Part shown: in pieces, positions 1 to 7,399 of the stretch | Position numbering within the stretch: the first letter of the stretch is position 1 | Layout: each line of letters opens with the position of its first letter | DNA from: Bacillota bacterium | GTDB lineage: Bacteria > Bacillota > Clostridia > Lachnospirales > Lachnospiraceae | Length of the DNA: 48,185 bases | Direction: 5' to 3' | Assembly: GCA_030526045.1 (NCBI GenBank) | Contig: JAUNDN010000018.1 | Span: forward strand, 1-48,185 | The notes under the pieces: model-generated | Databases searched by the model: none | Told to the model about the DNA's origin: nothing | Seen by the model: the letters and a program-made list of their open reading frames with translations, nothing else | Translations under genes and position numbers: made by a program

Positions 1-337
1 ATTTTTTTAGCATTGCATCCATTTCTTTTTTTGTAAAAGCACGGCTATCTAGCATAATTTTACAAATTGCCAATATCTCACTGTTACTGAACTTCGTTTC
101 ATATATTTCTTCTAAACGATACCCCTTGTTTACCCTGTCATATATAATACTTCTTTCAGCACCAGTATTAACAACTGACTGCTCTAAAAAATTTCTTATG
201 TCATCGATATCTCTTTGTATACTTCTCTCATTAACCTTAAAATTGGCAGCTTCTTCAAATTTATTTATGATGGCCCCATCCATTAATCTCGAATAAATAT
301 CAAGAACTCTTTCAATTTTATCTGCACTACAATTCAA
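1..337 (-). CDS. WYL/YafY-type HTH transcriptional regulator, C-terminus outside window
   Basis: N-terminal 112 codons of a DNA-binding regulator that runs off the left edge. The start is read as TTG at 337, giving LNCSADKIERVLDIYSRL; the sequence AGGTGG lies about 7 bases upstream and the first in-frame ATG is well inside the domain. A winged helix-turn-helix of the DeoR/YafY kind is visible (FKVNERSIQRDIDDIRNFL, the recognition helix), followed by YDRVNKGYRLEE and then FSNSEILAICKIML, which is typical of the linker into a WYL domain. WYL proteins bind nucleotides or nucleic acids through the C-terminal domain and often regulate phage-defence or mobile-element genes. It lies about 100 bases downstream of the excisionase-like gene on the same strand, with an inverted repeat in the gap. 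The target is unknown; the WYL domain itself is not in view. Confidence 0.75.
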   Translation of the reverse strand, partial: MNCSADKIERVLDIYSRLMDGAIINKFEEAANFKVNERSIQRDIDDIRNFLEQSVVNTGAERSIIYDRVNKGYRLEEIYETKFSNSEILAICKIMLDSRAFTKKEMDAMLKK

Positions 338-410
338 AAAACCACCACCTTCGTATTCATCCAAATTATCCTTGAATTATTACTTATGAAGTTAGTTTAC
401 CAATTTACAT

Positions 411-425
411 AGACACAATATGTCT
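411..425. promoter_or_regulatory. inverted repeat, possible operator of the WYL regulator
   Basis: AGACA-N5-TGTCT, a perfect 5-bp inverted repeat, with a third copy of the half-site (AGACA at 431-435). It sits in the 100-base gap upstream of the WYL-type gene, a usual place for autoregulation. The function is inferred from position only. Confidence 0.35.
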
Positions 426-438
426 TTTATAGACAAAA

Positions 439-651
439 TTAAAGATTTTCTTTTCCTTTTCTCCAGTTTTTATACTCTCCTGTTGTAACACGACCATCTA
501 CAGGTCTAATTGCATCAACCGGAATTGCCCATTCCCTTCCCAATTTAGATGCACCTTCAATCTGACCTTTTTGGCACATTGCTCTTACTCTTCTTGGAGT
601 TATATTCCATTTTTCTGCAATTTCTTTTATAGTCATATACCCTTCAATCAT
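439..651 (-). CDS. small excisionase-like helix-turn-helix protein
   Basis: A 70-residue protein made almost entirely of a MerR/excisionase-like winged helix: YMTIKEIAEKWNITPRRVRAMC is the helix-turn-helix, GQIEGASKLGREWAIP is the wing, followed by the typical tail RPVDGRVTTGEY and a basic end. Proteins of this form are common in clostridial integrated elements and act as excisionases or as small regulators of the adjoining genes. The ATG at 651 has GGAGG six bases upstream. The gene is the first behind a c-di-GMP-I riboswitch and terminator (671-770), so its expression is probably gated by that second messenger. The WYL-type regulator follows on the same strand. The exact role (excision, or transcription control) cannot be told from the sequence. 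Confidence 0.75.
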   Translation of the reverse strand: MIEGYMTIKEIAEKWNITPRRVRAMCQKGQIEGASKLGREWAIPVDAIRPVDGRVTTGEYKNWRKGKENL

Positions 652-670
652 TACTTACCTCCGTTAAACC

Positions 671-699
671 AAAAAAGCACTGCCAATATTAGCAATGCT
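671..699 (-). terminator. riboswitch expression-platform terminator
   Basis: On the minus strand AGCATTGC (699-692) pairs with GCAGTGCT (683-676), an 8-bp stem with one G-U pair, followed directly by six T residues (676-671). The 5' arm can alternatively pair with GCAATG (710-705) at the end of the aptamer, forming an antiterminator that would exclude this hairpin. Confidence 0.75.
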
Positions 700-704
700 A
701 CCCT

Positions 705-770
705 CATTGCAACTGGCTACCATTTTACAGGTCCTATAGCTTTGCGTCACACCCTTTCGAATGCTTTGCT
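705..770 (-). promoter_or_regulatory. cyclic-di-GMP-I (GEMM) riboswitch aptamer
   Basis: Read on the minus strand this stretch has the conserved blocks of the GEMM-I class: AGCAAAGC, a stem closed by a GAAA tetraloop (CATTC-GAAA-GGGTG), the signature GACGCAAAGC, then CTATAGGACC and TGGTAGCC ending in AGTTGC. GCAA of the signature pairs with TTGC at the 3' end, and GGACC pairs with GGTAGCC, as in the known fold. A sigma-A promoter ends a few bases upstream (787-816). A terminator (671-699) and then the excisionase-like gene follow. The last GC of the aptamer is shared with a possible antiterminator helix, so ligand binding should favour termination (OFF switch). The sequence blocks are seen directly; the switching direction is inferred. 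A covariance-model search with Rfam RF01051 would settle the call. Confidence 0.85.
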
Positions 771-786
771 AAATATTTATGTATTA

Positions 787-816
787 ATTCTATACCCCCC
801 AGCGGAATTATGTCAA
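787..816 (-). promoter_or_regulatory. sigma-A promoter of the riboswitch transcript
   Basis: TTGACA (816-811) and TAGAAT (792-787), 18-bp spacer; TATAGA at 794-789 is the 16-bp alternative. Transcription would start near 780, just ahead of the GEMM aptamer. Confidence 0.65.
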
Positions 817-849
817 TTTCAAAATTGGTATAATATTAAAAAGCACCTT

Positions 850-880
850 AAAAAGCACCCAAGCATTTCTGCCCGAGTGC
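850..880 (-). terminator. rho-independent terminator after the recombinase remnant
   Basis: An 11-bp stem (GCACTCGGGCA with TGCTTGGGTGC, three G-U pairs) closed by a GAAA tetraloop at 855-880 and followed by TTTTT on the minus strand. It isolates the riboswitch transcript from the recombinase remnant, which stops at 896. Confidence 0.75.
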
Positions 881-895
881 CATCAAATCCTATCT

Positions 896-1690
896 CTATG
901 CACTTACTTCAAATCCGTTCTTGAAAATAAATCTTATGCCATTCTTTGCATTTACAACCATTTCCTGAACAAGGCTATTCCAAATTCCGGCATAAAACTC
1001 TTCGATTAAGCCATTCTGCTTTTCCAAAGTGCGAATGAACCCGTTAAATAATTCTCTCTTCGCCTTCTTGCTTTCAATCTGATCTGCGATGTCATCATAC
1101 TCTGCTTTTGCCTTTACATACCTTGCTGTAAGTTCAGCATAGCATTTTTCATACTCATCCTGGTCTAATGCTACCCGGCTGTTCTCTGCAATGGCAATCT
1201 GCATCTGCTCCGAGATGATGTTAAGTTCTGCGATGCTATCCTGTAAATCCCTATCAAGCGAATCCGTCTCACAGACCATTTCCATCATAACTTTGATGTT
1301 GGCTAGAATCTCTTCCCTTTCAGAAAATAACTCATTGGCCGCCTTGATGAACAATTCCTTTAACTCATCCTCATTGATGTGTGGCGTTTTGCACTTGCAG
1401 CCATCGGAATACTTGTTATTGCATCTGTAGATGACCTTTCTGTACTTGTCATTGGAATGCCAGACCTTGGCTCCGTACCAAGAACCACATTCTCCACACT
1501 TTATTATGGAAGAAAACAATCCAACACCACTATACTTCTGCATACCTTTTCGCCCTTAAAATTTCTGCCTGAACTTGGTCGAACTGGTCAGCTGTCACAA
1601 TGCCCTCATAATGTCCCTCCACATAGTACTGTGGTACTTCGCCATTGTTAACTACCAGCTTATGAGTTAAGAAGTCCTTTGTATGTTTTT
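896..1690 (-). pseudogene. large serine recombinase remnant (C-terminal part, frameshifted)
   Basis: The intact 3' piece (896-1543) holds the zinc ribbon (CGECGSWYGAK ... YRCNNKYSDGCKC) and the long coiled coil of large serine recombinases, ending in the usual NGIRFIFKNGFEV. Upstream, in a second frame, the typical domain-joining sequence LVVNNGEVPQYYVEGHYEGI can be read at about 1676-1546, and a further shift precedes it (KTYK then DFLTHK). At least two single-base frameshifts are therefore present, and the catalytic resolvase domain and most of the recombinase domain are missing. Homology fades near 1690, where the 53-bp repeats begin. The enzyme family integrates and excises mobile elements; this copy cannot be active. 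It marks the edge of an old integrated element beside comEC. Confidence 0.8.
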
Positions 1691-1821
1691 GTCACAGCAA
1701 AATGATCATAGCCATATCTTGCTTTTCCTATTTTCTGTTTCCTGTTTTTCACTTCTTGTTTCTCGCGTTTCACTGCTAGCTTCCCCTCTGCGGGGCTTTC
1801 CCCGCGCTTCTCTTCTTTCAT
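1660..1821 (-). CDS. possible 53-aa basic small protein, chimeric with the recombinase remnant
   Basis: An ORF starting at ATG 1821 behind a strong AGGAGG nine bases upstream (MKEEKRGESPAEGKLAVKRE ... TYKGLLNS). The body is lysine- and arginine-rich and has no recognised domain. Its last residues, KTYK, read into the recombinase remnant, so it may be an accident of rearrangement. The ribosome site and start lie inside one unit of the 53-bp repeat, and the next unit upstream has ACG in place of ATG. It is kept because the ribosome site is good, but with low confidence. Confidence 0.25.
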   Translation of the reverse strand: MKEEKRGESPAEGKLAVKREKQEVKNRKQKIGKARYGYDHFAVTKTYKGLLNS

Positions 1822-1905
1822 GACACGCTACCTCCTTCCCGTGCGGGGCTTTTTCCGCGCTTCTTCTCTTTCGTGGCACGCTACCTCGCTCCCGCGCGGG
1901 GCTTG
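1768..1905. repeat. 53-bp tandem repeat with GC-rich hairpins
   Basis: GCGGGGCT recurs at 1790, 1843 and 1896, an exact 53-bp period, with matching flanks (ACGCTACCTC, CGCGCTTC). The first unit contains the perfect hairpin GCGGGG-CTTT-CCCCGC (1790-1805); the same stem is partly degraded in the second. On the minus strand each unit carries an AGGAGGTAGCGTG-like ribosome site. The array fills the gap between comEC and the recombinase remnant. The rest of 1691-1983 is pyrimidine-rich, without a gene I can support. Confidence 0.7.
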
Positions 1906-1983
1906 ATGCGAAGAAATACCTTCACCTCCTCCCTAGGCATGAATATCCCTTTCTCTTGCTTTTTTACTTTCTCTTGCTTTCAC

Positions 1984-4188
1984 TTATTTTCTCTTATATC
2001 CTGCTACCCTCACTTCCTCTCCTTTCACCTTTATTTCAATCGCACCCAATTCATCTGTTCGCAGCACCCTCACCCCTGCCCGCGAAAGCCTCTCTAGGGT
2101 GTCTTCATGAGGATGTCCATACCGGTTGCCTGCTCCGCATGAAATAACAGCATAATATGGGGAAATCTGCCGCAAAAATTCCTCAGAAGTTGAATATGCA
2201 GATCCATGATGAGCTACCTTCAAAACTGTGTAACGATAATCTCCAATGCCTTCGCCAGTTTCATAAATATCCGAAAACAGTCTTCTCTCACCTTCTCCCT
2301 CCAGGTCTCCTGTGAGCAGTGCGTGAAAATTGCCATAGCTTACGTCCAGTACCGTAGAATATTCATTTGACTCCCCTGTAACATAACCCTTCTCAGGATG
2401 CAGGCAGGTCATGGTCAGTTTGCCGGCTCTTAATTGTTGACCTGCGCTGATATATTGAACCGGGACAGCCGCCCTCTCTGCAGCCAGTTCCAGCTCATGA
2501 TAAGCGTCCTCCCTGCTCTCCTCTCCGATGTCAGGTAAAATCAAGCAATCCACATGGATTCCATGCAGCATTCCTTCATCCAGCAGCTCCTTAACGCCAT
2601 TACAGTGATCCTCATCGGGGTGCGTTACGAATACTGCTTTCAAGCAATTTGTCCCCTGATACTTCAAAAACGGAATCAGCCTGTATTCTCCCACACTGTT
2701 TACGGAAGAACTCCCACCGTCAATCAGGAATCTGCTTCCATTTCCGCTATTGATATAAATGCAGTCCCCTTGTCCCACATCCAGAAAGGTAAGTTCAAGA
2801 CTCCCTTCCGGGCGCAGAATCAAAATCAAAACTGCTGCTACCATAATCAGCCAACGCACCAAAAGTGATACCTTTTTTCGCAGCAATACTACCAGCAATA
2901 AAGCAACCAGATATAAAACACTCTGCCAGACTTCCGGTTTTCCCAGATTGAGAAGATGTGCCGGCAGGTTTTCACTGTAACCGCAGACTGTCTCGTAGAT
3001 TCTAAATACCCCACTGATCAAATAGGCAAACGGTGCAGCAATTGGTTTACATAACACTCCTAATAGAAGTACAAGTAGCCCGGCTCCCATCAGATAGCTC
3101 ATAAGCGGAATTACCAAAAGATTTAATAGAATGGAATACGGTGGAAATTGATAATAAAACCACAGATAGATTGGCAAAGTAATTACTGCCATCCCCGGCG
3201 CCGAAAGAATTGCTGCTTCGATCTTTCCATACATAGGATTTGACACAGGTTTCCTTCGCTCTGTCAACGAAGGCATCACTAATGCTATTCCAAGCACACA
3301 TCCGAAGGAAAACACAAAACCGCTGTGATAAAAATATAGTGGCTGCTCAAGGAGAAGTAATACAGCGGCTACAGCTAATGCTGTTAACAGGTCATAGGTC
3401 CGCTCTGTCACAACGGCAAGCATATGTAATGCAAACATCAGGATTGCCCGGATTGCCGATACCGAAAAGCCTGTCATGATTCCGTAAAGCACCAGCGCAA
3501 AAGCGGCTAAAACCGCTGCCGCTTTCATTGGAACTGCGAATTTTCGAAGGAGTCTGTAAAGCCCCAGACCGAGCATGGACACATGCAGACCCGAAATTGC
3601 CAGTATATGTGCAATGCCGTTCCGCTGATAAAAGGCCTTCAAGTCCCTTTCAAGATCCCCTTTTTCTCCCAAAAGCATTGTCTTGATCAGAGCGCTTTCC
3701 TTTTCCGGAAGATTCTCCGAAAGAATCTGTGAAAGAAAGCACCGGAAACGGTACAGACCTTCCTTCATATGATCGTATTCAATTGACTGCTCCAGAATAA
3801 TTGCCTGATTCAGGCGATAAGAAATTCCAGATATCTGATAAAAAGAATAAGTATCGAATTGTCCCGGATTCGTAGCTTTTTCAAACGGTTTCAGTTTTCC
3901 CGAAAGTGTTACCAAGCTTCCTATCCCGGGCTCATTCTGTCCGGCTTTTAAATAGCATACTAGCTTTTTTAAGGCCGGTTCATCTGTGGACAGATTCTTC
4001 AGATATAAAACAAGCACCTGTCCACCGGGCTGCCTTACGCGTTCCTTCTTATAGATCTTTCCCGTCAGAGTCACTTCACTGCTTGGATTTCCATAATCAT
4101 CTTCGCACTTTCTTGGACTCAACAAGCAGGCAAGATACAAAAGGAGGATCAGCGCAAGGCACCCAAAAGCCAATGGGCGTTTTGCCAT
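1984..4188 (-). CDS. comEC: ComEC/Rec2-type DNA uptake channel
   Basis: 734-aa membrane protein that carries single-stranded DNA across the cytoplasmic membrane during natural transformation. The N-terminal OB-like DUF4131 domain (residues about 35-135) follows a first membrane helix. The competence domain with many membrane helices runs from about 175 to 460 (NGIAHILAISGLHVSMLG is its signature). A C-terminal metallo-beta-lactamase-like domain (about 465-734) keeps its metal motifs: HPDEDH at 523-528, TGDLEGEG near 627, HHGS at 660 and GHPHEDT near 691. Length and architecture are complete. The ATG at 4188 has AAGGG just upstream. It is the last gene of the comEA - regulator - kinase - gerM - comEC run and lies 31 bases after the GerMN gene. 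The sequence downstream of it is mobile-element debris rather than another housekeeping gene. Confidence 0.95.
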   Translation of the reverse strand: MAKRPLAFGCLALILLLYLACLLSPRKCEDDYGNPSSEVTLTGKIYKKERVRQPGGQVLVLYLKNLSTDEPALKKLVCYLKAGQNEPGIGSLVTLSGKLKPFEKATNPGQFDTYSFYQISGISYRLNQAIILEQSIEYDHMKEGLYRFRCFLSQILSENLPEKESALIKTMLLGEKGDLERDLKAFYQRNGIAHILAISGLHVSMLGLGLYRLLRKFAVPMKAAAVLAAFALVLYGIMTGFSVSAIRAILMFALHMLAVVTERTYDLLTALAVAAVLLLLEQPLYFYHSGFVFSFGCVLGIALVMPSLTERRKPVSNPMYGKIEAAILSAPGMAVITLPIYLWFYYQFPPYSILLNLLVIPLMSYLMGAGLLVLLLGVLCKPIAAPFAYLISGVFRIYETVCGYSENLPAHLLNLGKPEVWQSVLYLVALLLVVLLRKKVSLLVRWLIMVAAVLILILRPEGSLELTFLDVGQGDCIYINSGNGSRFLIDGGSSSVNSVGEYRLIPFLKYQGTNCLKAVFVTHPDEDHCNGVKELLDEGMLHGIHVDCLILPDIGEESREDAYHELELAAERAAVPVQYISAGQQLRAGKLTMTCLHPEKGYVTGESNEYSTVLDVSYGNFHALLTGDLEGEGERRLFSDIYETGEGIGDYRYTVLKVAHHGSAYSTSEEFLRQISPYYAVISCGAGNRYGHPHEDTLERLSRAGVRVLRTDELGAIEIKVKGEEVRVAGYKRK

Positions 4189-4219
4189 ATTTTCCCTTTC
4201 CTTGAAGACAAATATTAAT

Positions 4220-5149
4220 TTATTGATCTACCAGCTCCAGATTCCGTTCAAATACTGTAGAGAGACTGATATTTTCTTTATAGCTTACATTCGTGTCACC
4301 ATTTATTGAAATCTGCACTTTGTTAACATTAGGCAATTCCACTAACGAATTCGTCAACGCATAAATGGTAACCTCCGAATTGACATTATAAATCTGCGTC
4401 AGGAAGGTATTGTCAAGGTTTACATAACAAATTCCATCCTTTGTGTTGACACTGACGATCCTGGTATCCGGATTCATGACAGGATAAACCTTATCCCCTT
4501 CCTGTGGTCCTGCGATCAACTGCTCCACTACCAGTTTTTCCATGGAGATGTTACTGCTATAAATGACTGTTCTCGTTACTTTTTCAAGTCTGTCTCCTGT
4601 TTCGTTTGCAAGATAAAGTGTCAGCTTCGCTTTTTCATAGGTATTGATTTCATTTCCGGCATTATCGACAAACATATCTGCAGTCATAACTCCAATCACA
4701 TTGCCGGAGGCATCCTTCAGCGGCTCCGTTTTGATCTGAAAGGATATATACCGGATTCCATCTATCTGCGTCAACGTCCTGACAATTGCCGCACGCACCA
4801 GAACCTCCGTGGTAACAGACTGTGTCAGATACCCTTCATCAAAATTAAGCGTCAACTGATCCTCCGTAACACTATAGCCGAGAAGCTTGAGACTTCCGGA
4901 GAGCGGGACCTTGTACTCCAGCTTTTCCGGTACCGTGCCAAGCTGCTCAATCAGTTCTCTCAAAAGAGCATCACGGTCTGTGGTTTCCGTTCTGTATTCA
5001 CCGGCAAAAATTGCCGTTTCCTCATGGTTTACATAAAATATTTCGTAGCGCCTTCCCTGTTCCTGCTTTCCTTTTTGTCCGCAGGCGCACAAACCAAGTA
5101 TCACAAGTGGCAATAAGAGGAAAAGCTTAATGCTGTTTTTTGTATTCAT
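4220..5149 (-). CDS. GerMN-domain lipoprotein
   Basis: A lipoprotein of about 309 aa with a signal peptide and lipobox (LPLVILGLCACG, Cys near residue 22-24) and two GerMN domains: about residues 60-160 (LRELIEQL, LNFDEGYLTQSV) and about 190-300 (EKLVVEQLIAGP, VNLDNTFLTQ). GerM-type proteins act in the envelope in spore formation and germination; other GerMN lipoproteins accompany two-component systems. It follows the WalK-like kinase by 13 bases, in the place taken by accessory yyc genes in Bacillus, which suggests a modulator of the kinase (inference). An upstream in-frame TTG at 5155 has AGGAG at a shorter spacing and could be the true start; ATG 5149 is preferred. Confidence 0.85.
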   Translation of the reverse strand: MNTKNSIKLFLLLPLVILGLCACGQKGKQEQGRRYEIFYVNHEETAIFAGEYRTETTDRDALLRELIEQLGTVPEKLEYKVPLSGSLKLLGYSVTEDQLTLNFDEGYLTQSVTTEVLVRAAIVRTLTQIDGIRYISFQIKTEPLKDASGNVIGVMTADMFVDNAGNEINTYEKAKLTLYLANETGDRLEKVTRTVIYSSNISMEKLVVEQLIAGPQEGDKVYPVMNPDTRIVSVNTKDGICYVNLDNTFLTQIYNVNSEVTIYALTNSLVELPNVNKVQISINGDTNVSYKENISLSTVFERNLELVDQ

Positions 5150-5168
5150 AAGCAATCATGCTCCTTTC

Positions 5169-6650
5169 CTAAGACTGCACTCTGGTCAGCGGTATTTTTA
5201 CAAGGAATGTGGTTCCCTCTCCCTCTACACTTTCCAGTTTAATGGAGCCTCTGTGGAGAAGCACGGCACTCTTGGTGATTGCAAGTCCAAGACCTGTTCC
5301 TCCGATTTCTCTTGAGTGAGATTTGTCTACCCGATAGAATCTCTCATAAACCTGACTGATACTTTCCTCCGGAATACCGATTCCCGTGTCGGATACCTGA
5401 ATGGTAAAAAACTGATGATCTGCATCCACGATCACCTCTACCTTTCCCTGTTCCTTGTTGTACTTGATTGCATTTTCGACAAGATTCGTAAGAATCAGGG
5501 AAATCTTGACCTCATCCACCTCAGCGATCACTTCACGTTTACTGATCAGGGTTACCTCAACATTGCTCTTTCTGGCAATCGGCCTCAGCCTTTTCAAAAT
5601 AATTTCCGTCAGCTCATTGATATTTACCACGCTGATATTCAACTGTGCTGCCGACTTGTCCATCTTTACCAATGCCAGAAGGTCATTGATAATCTTATCC
5701 TCACGTTCAACCTCCTGTGCAATATCAACCATAAACTCATGATAAAGCTCCGGCGGAACATCCTGCTGGGCGAGAAGCGAATCAGCCAGCACTTTTACGG
5801 ATGTAATGGGCGTCTTCAGCTCGTGAGATACATTTGCAACAAACTCCTTACGGGAATCATCCAGCATTTTCATTCTTTCCAGCAGACTATTAAAGGCATT
5901 TGCAATCTGTTCTGTTTCCAGATAATCGGATACGGTAATGGGATCATTGGTATATCCCTCCTTTACCTCGCTGATCGCACCGGATACCCGGTCAAAAGGC
6001 CATGTGATCAGCTGTGCAAGCAAAAGAGCAATTGCGAAAATACAAAAGATCATAATGCTCTCTATAATCAATGCCTTACGATTCAATATTTCCATAGTTG
6101 TGACAATGGTATCTGTTGATACACTGATCAGCATGACTCCTCTGACAACCTCAGTCCCACTTGGCATCTTTTCCGTTGCCATCTGATCAGAAACCGTTTC
6201 TACAATGGGTATGGTAATTTCAATAAATCCGTTTACCGCATCATGACTTGCTGAATTGGTTCCCTTCATACACTTAATTACTTCTTCAGAAATGACGGTT
6301 TTTCCCTCACTGATCCCGTAAGTGTCCTTCACCACCTTCAAATTTCCGTTGATGATAAGTACCCGCCCGTTATACAAATTCGATAATTGCTCCAATTCTG
6401 CATTGATTACCTCAGAAGACGGATCCTGCAGATAATTATAAGTAATCAGATGATTCGCAATAATTTTGAGCTGAGTCTGTACGTCCGAAATACGTACCGC
6501 GATTGCCCGGTCTTCATAATTTTCCATGATTCCCGCACGCATAATGAAGCTTGGGATGATTCCCACCAAAAAGAAAATAACAAACAGGCGGACCTTCAGG
6601 CTCCGCCATATCTTGAACTTATTAAAAAATTTTTTTATTTTTTCAGCCAT
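5169..6650 (-). CDS. WalK/PhoR-like membrane sensor histidine kinase
   Basis: 493-aa sensor kinase. TM1 lies at about residues 20-40, an extracellular sensor region at about 45-190 and TM2 at about 196-218. A HAMP segment follows (about 219-270), then HisKA with the phospho-accepting His276 in VANVSHELKTP and a HATPase domain (N box NLVENAIKYN, G boxes DTGIGIPEE and GGTGLGLAITK). It pairs with the OmpR-type regulator encoded 40 bases upstream on the same strand. The closest general model is the essential WalK cell-wall kinase, but the placement between comEA and comEC is different and an intracellular PAS domain is not evident. ATG 6650 has a rather distant AGAGG. Confidence 0.9.
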   Translation of the reverse strand: MAEKIKKFFNKFKIWRSLKVRLFVIFFLVGIIPSFIMRAGIMENYEDRAIAVRISDVQTQLKIIANHLITYNYLQDPSSEVINAELEQLSNLYNGRVLIINGNLKVVKDTYGISEGKTVISEEVIKCMKGTNSASHDAVNGFIEITIPIVETVSDQMATEKMPSGTEVVRGVMLISVSTDTIVTTMEILNRKALIIESIMIFCIFAIALLLAQLITWPFDRVSGAISEVKEGYTNDPITVSDYLETEQIANAFNSLLERMKMLDDSRKEFVANVSHELKTPITSVKVLADSLLAQQDVPPELYHEFMVDIAQEVEREDKIINDLLALVKMDKSAAQLNISVVNINELTEIILKRLRPIARKSNVEVTLISKREVIAEVDEVKISLILTNLVENAIKYNKEQGKVEVIVDADHQFFTIQVSDTGIGIPEESISQVYERFYRVDKSHSREIGGTGLGLAITKSAVLLHRGSIKLESVEGEGTTFLVKIPLTRVQS

Positions 6651-6690
6651 AAGCTGCTCTGCCTCTCAAACCGGAATCCGATTTACTGTA

Positions 6691-7371
6691 TTATGCAAAA
6701 TAATAGCCTACGCCCCACTTGGTATGAACATATTTGGGTTCTGAAGGATTCTTCTCAATCTTTTCCCGCAGCCTTCTGACATGTACATCTACTGTCCGCA
6801 CATCTCCCGGATAGTCATTTCCCCATACCAGTTTCAGCAGATTTTCACGACTGTATACCTTATTTGCATTAACCACCAGAAGTTCAAGCAATTCAAACTC
6901 TTTGGCTGTCAGATTGATTTCCTTGCCTGCAATATAGACTCTCCTGCCTTCACAGTCAAGTCTCAAATCGCCGCTCTCGATCACCTTTGCAGCTTCTCTT
7001 GGCTTCGGCGAAGTCCGACGGATAATTGCTTTGATCCTAGCCTTTACTTCCAAAATATTAAAAGGCTTGGTTATATAGTCATCTGCACCATATTCCAATC
7101 CCAGGATCTTGTCCATATCTTCGCCTTTTGCGGTTAACATAACAATAGGAACACCGGAAAATTCCCGCACCTGCTGGCACACTTCAAAACCGGTAAGCTT
7201 AGGGAGCATCACATCCAAAAGAATGATATCATACTCCTTATTCTTTATCATATTAAGTGCCTCTTCACCGTCATAGGCACAGTCAACTTCCATTCCATCC
7301 TGTTCAAGACTAAAGCGAATCCCCTTTACGATCAGCTTCTCATCGTCAACTACCAGCACTTTCTTCGCCAT
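6691..7371 (-). CDS. OmpR/PhoB-type response regulator (WalR-like)
   Basis: 226-aa two-domain regulator. The receiver has the acidic pair DD at 9-10, phospho-acceptor Asp53 (LLDVMLP) and Lys near 102 (DYITKPF). The winged-helix DNA-binding domain spans about 135-225 (ELLELLVVNANKVYSRENLL, VDVHVRRLREKIE). The ATG at 7371 (MAKKVLVVDD) is chosen because the receiver begins there and GGGAG lies nine bases before it; an upstream ATG at 7398 would add nine non-conserved residues. It is encoded with the WalK-like kinase and sits 28 bases behind comEA, so it is transcribed from the promoter at 8189-8217. DVRTVDVHVRRLREKIE is typical of WalR/YycF, but the target genes are unknown here. Confidence 0.92.
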   Translation of the reverse strand: MAKKVLVVDDEKLIVKGIRFSLEQDGMEVDCAYDGEEALNMIKNKEYDIILLDVMLPKLTGFEVCQQVREFSGVPIVMLTAKGEDMDKILGLEYGADDYITKPFNILEVKARIKAIIRRTSPKPREAAKVIESGDLRLDCEGRRVYIAGKEINLTAKEFELLELLVVNANKVYSRENLLKLVWGNDYPGDVRTVDVHVRRLREKIEKNPSEPKYVHTKWGVGYYFA

Positions 7372-7399
7372 TTTATTATTCTCCCACTTTTCCTGCACA

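Noticed and set aside
571-924. 117-aa plus-strand ORF
   Set aside because: It runs antisense through the HTH gene start, riboswitch and terminators; no ribosome site.
1768-1905. CRISPR-like array
   Set aside because: The repeats are contiguous 53-bp units without unique spacers and there are no cas genes.
5316-6119. 267-aa plus-strand ORF
   Set aside because: Antisense to the sensor kinase, whose domains are complete and conserved.
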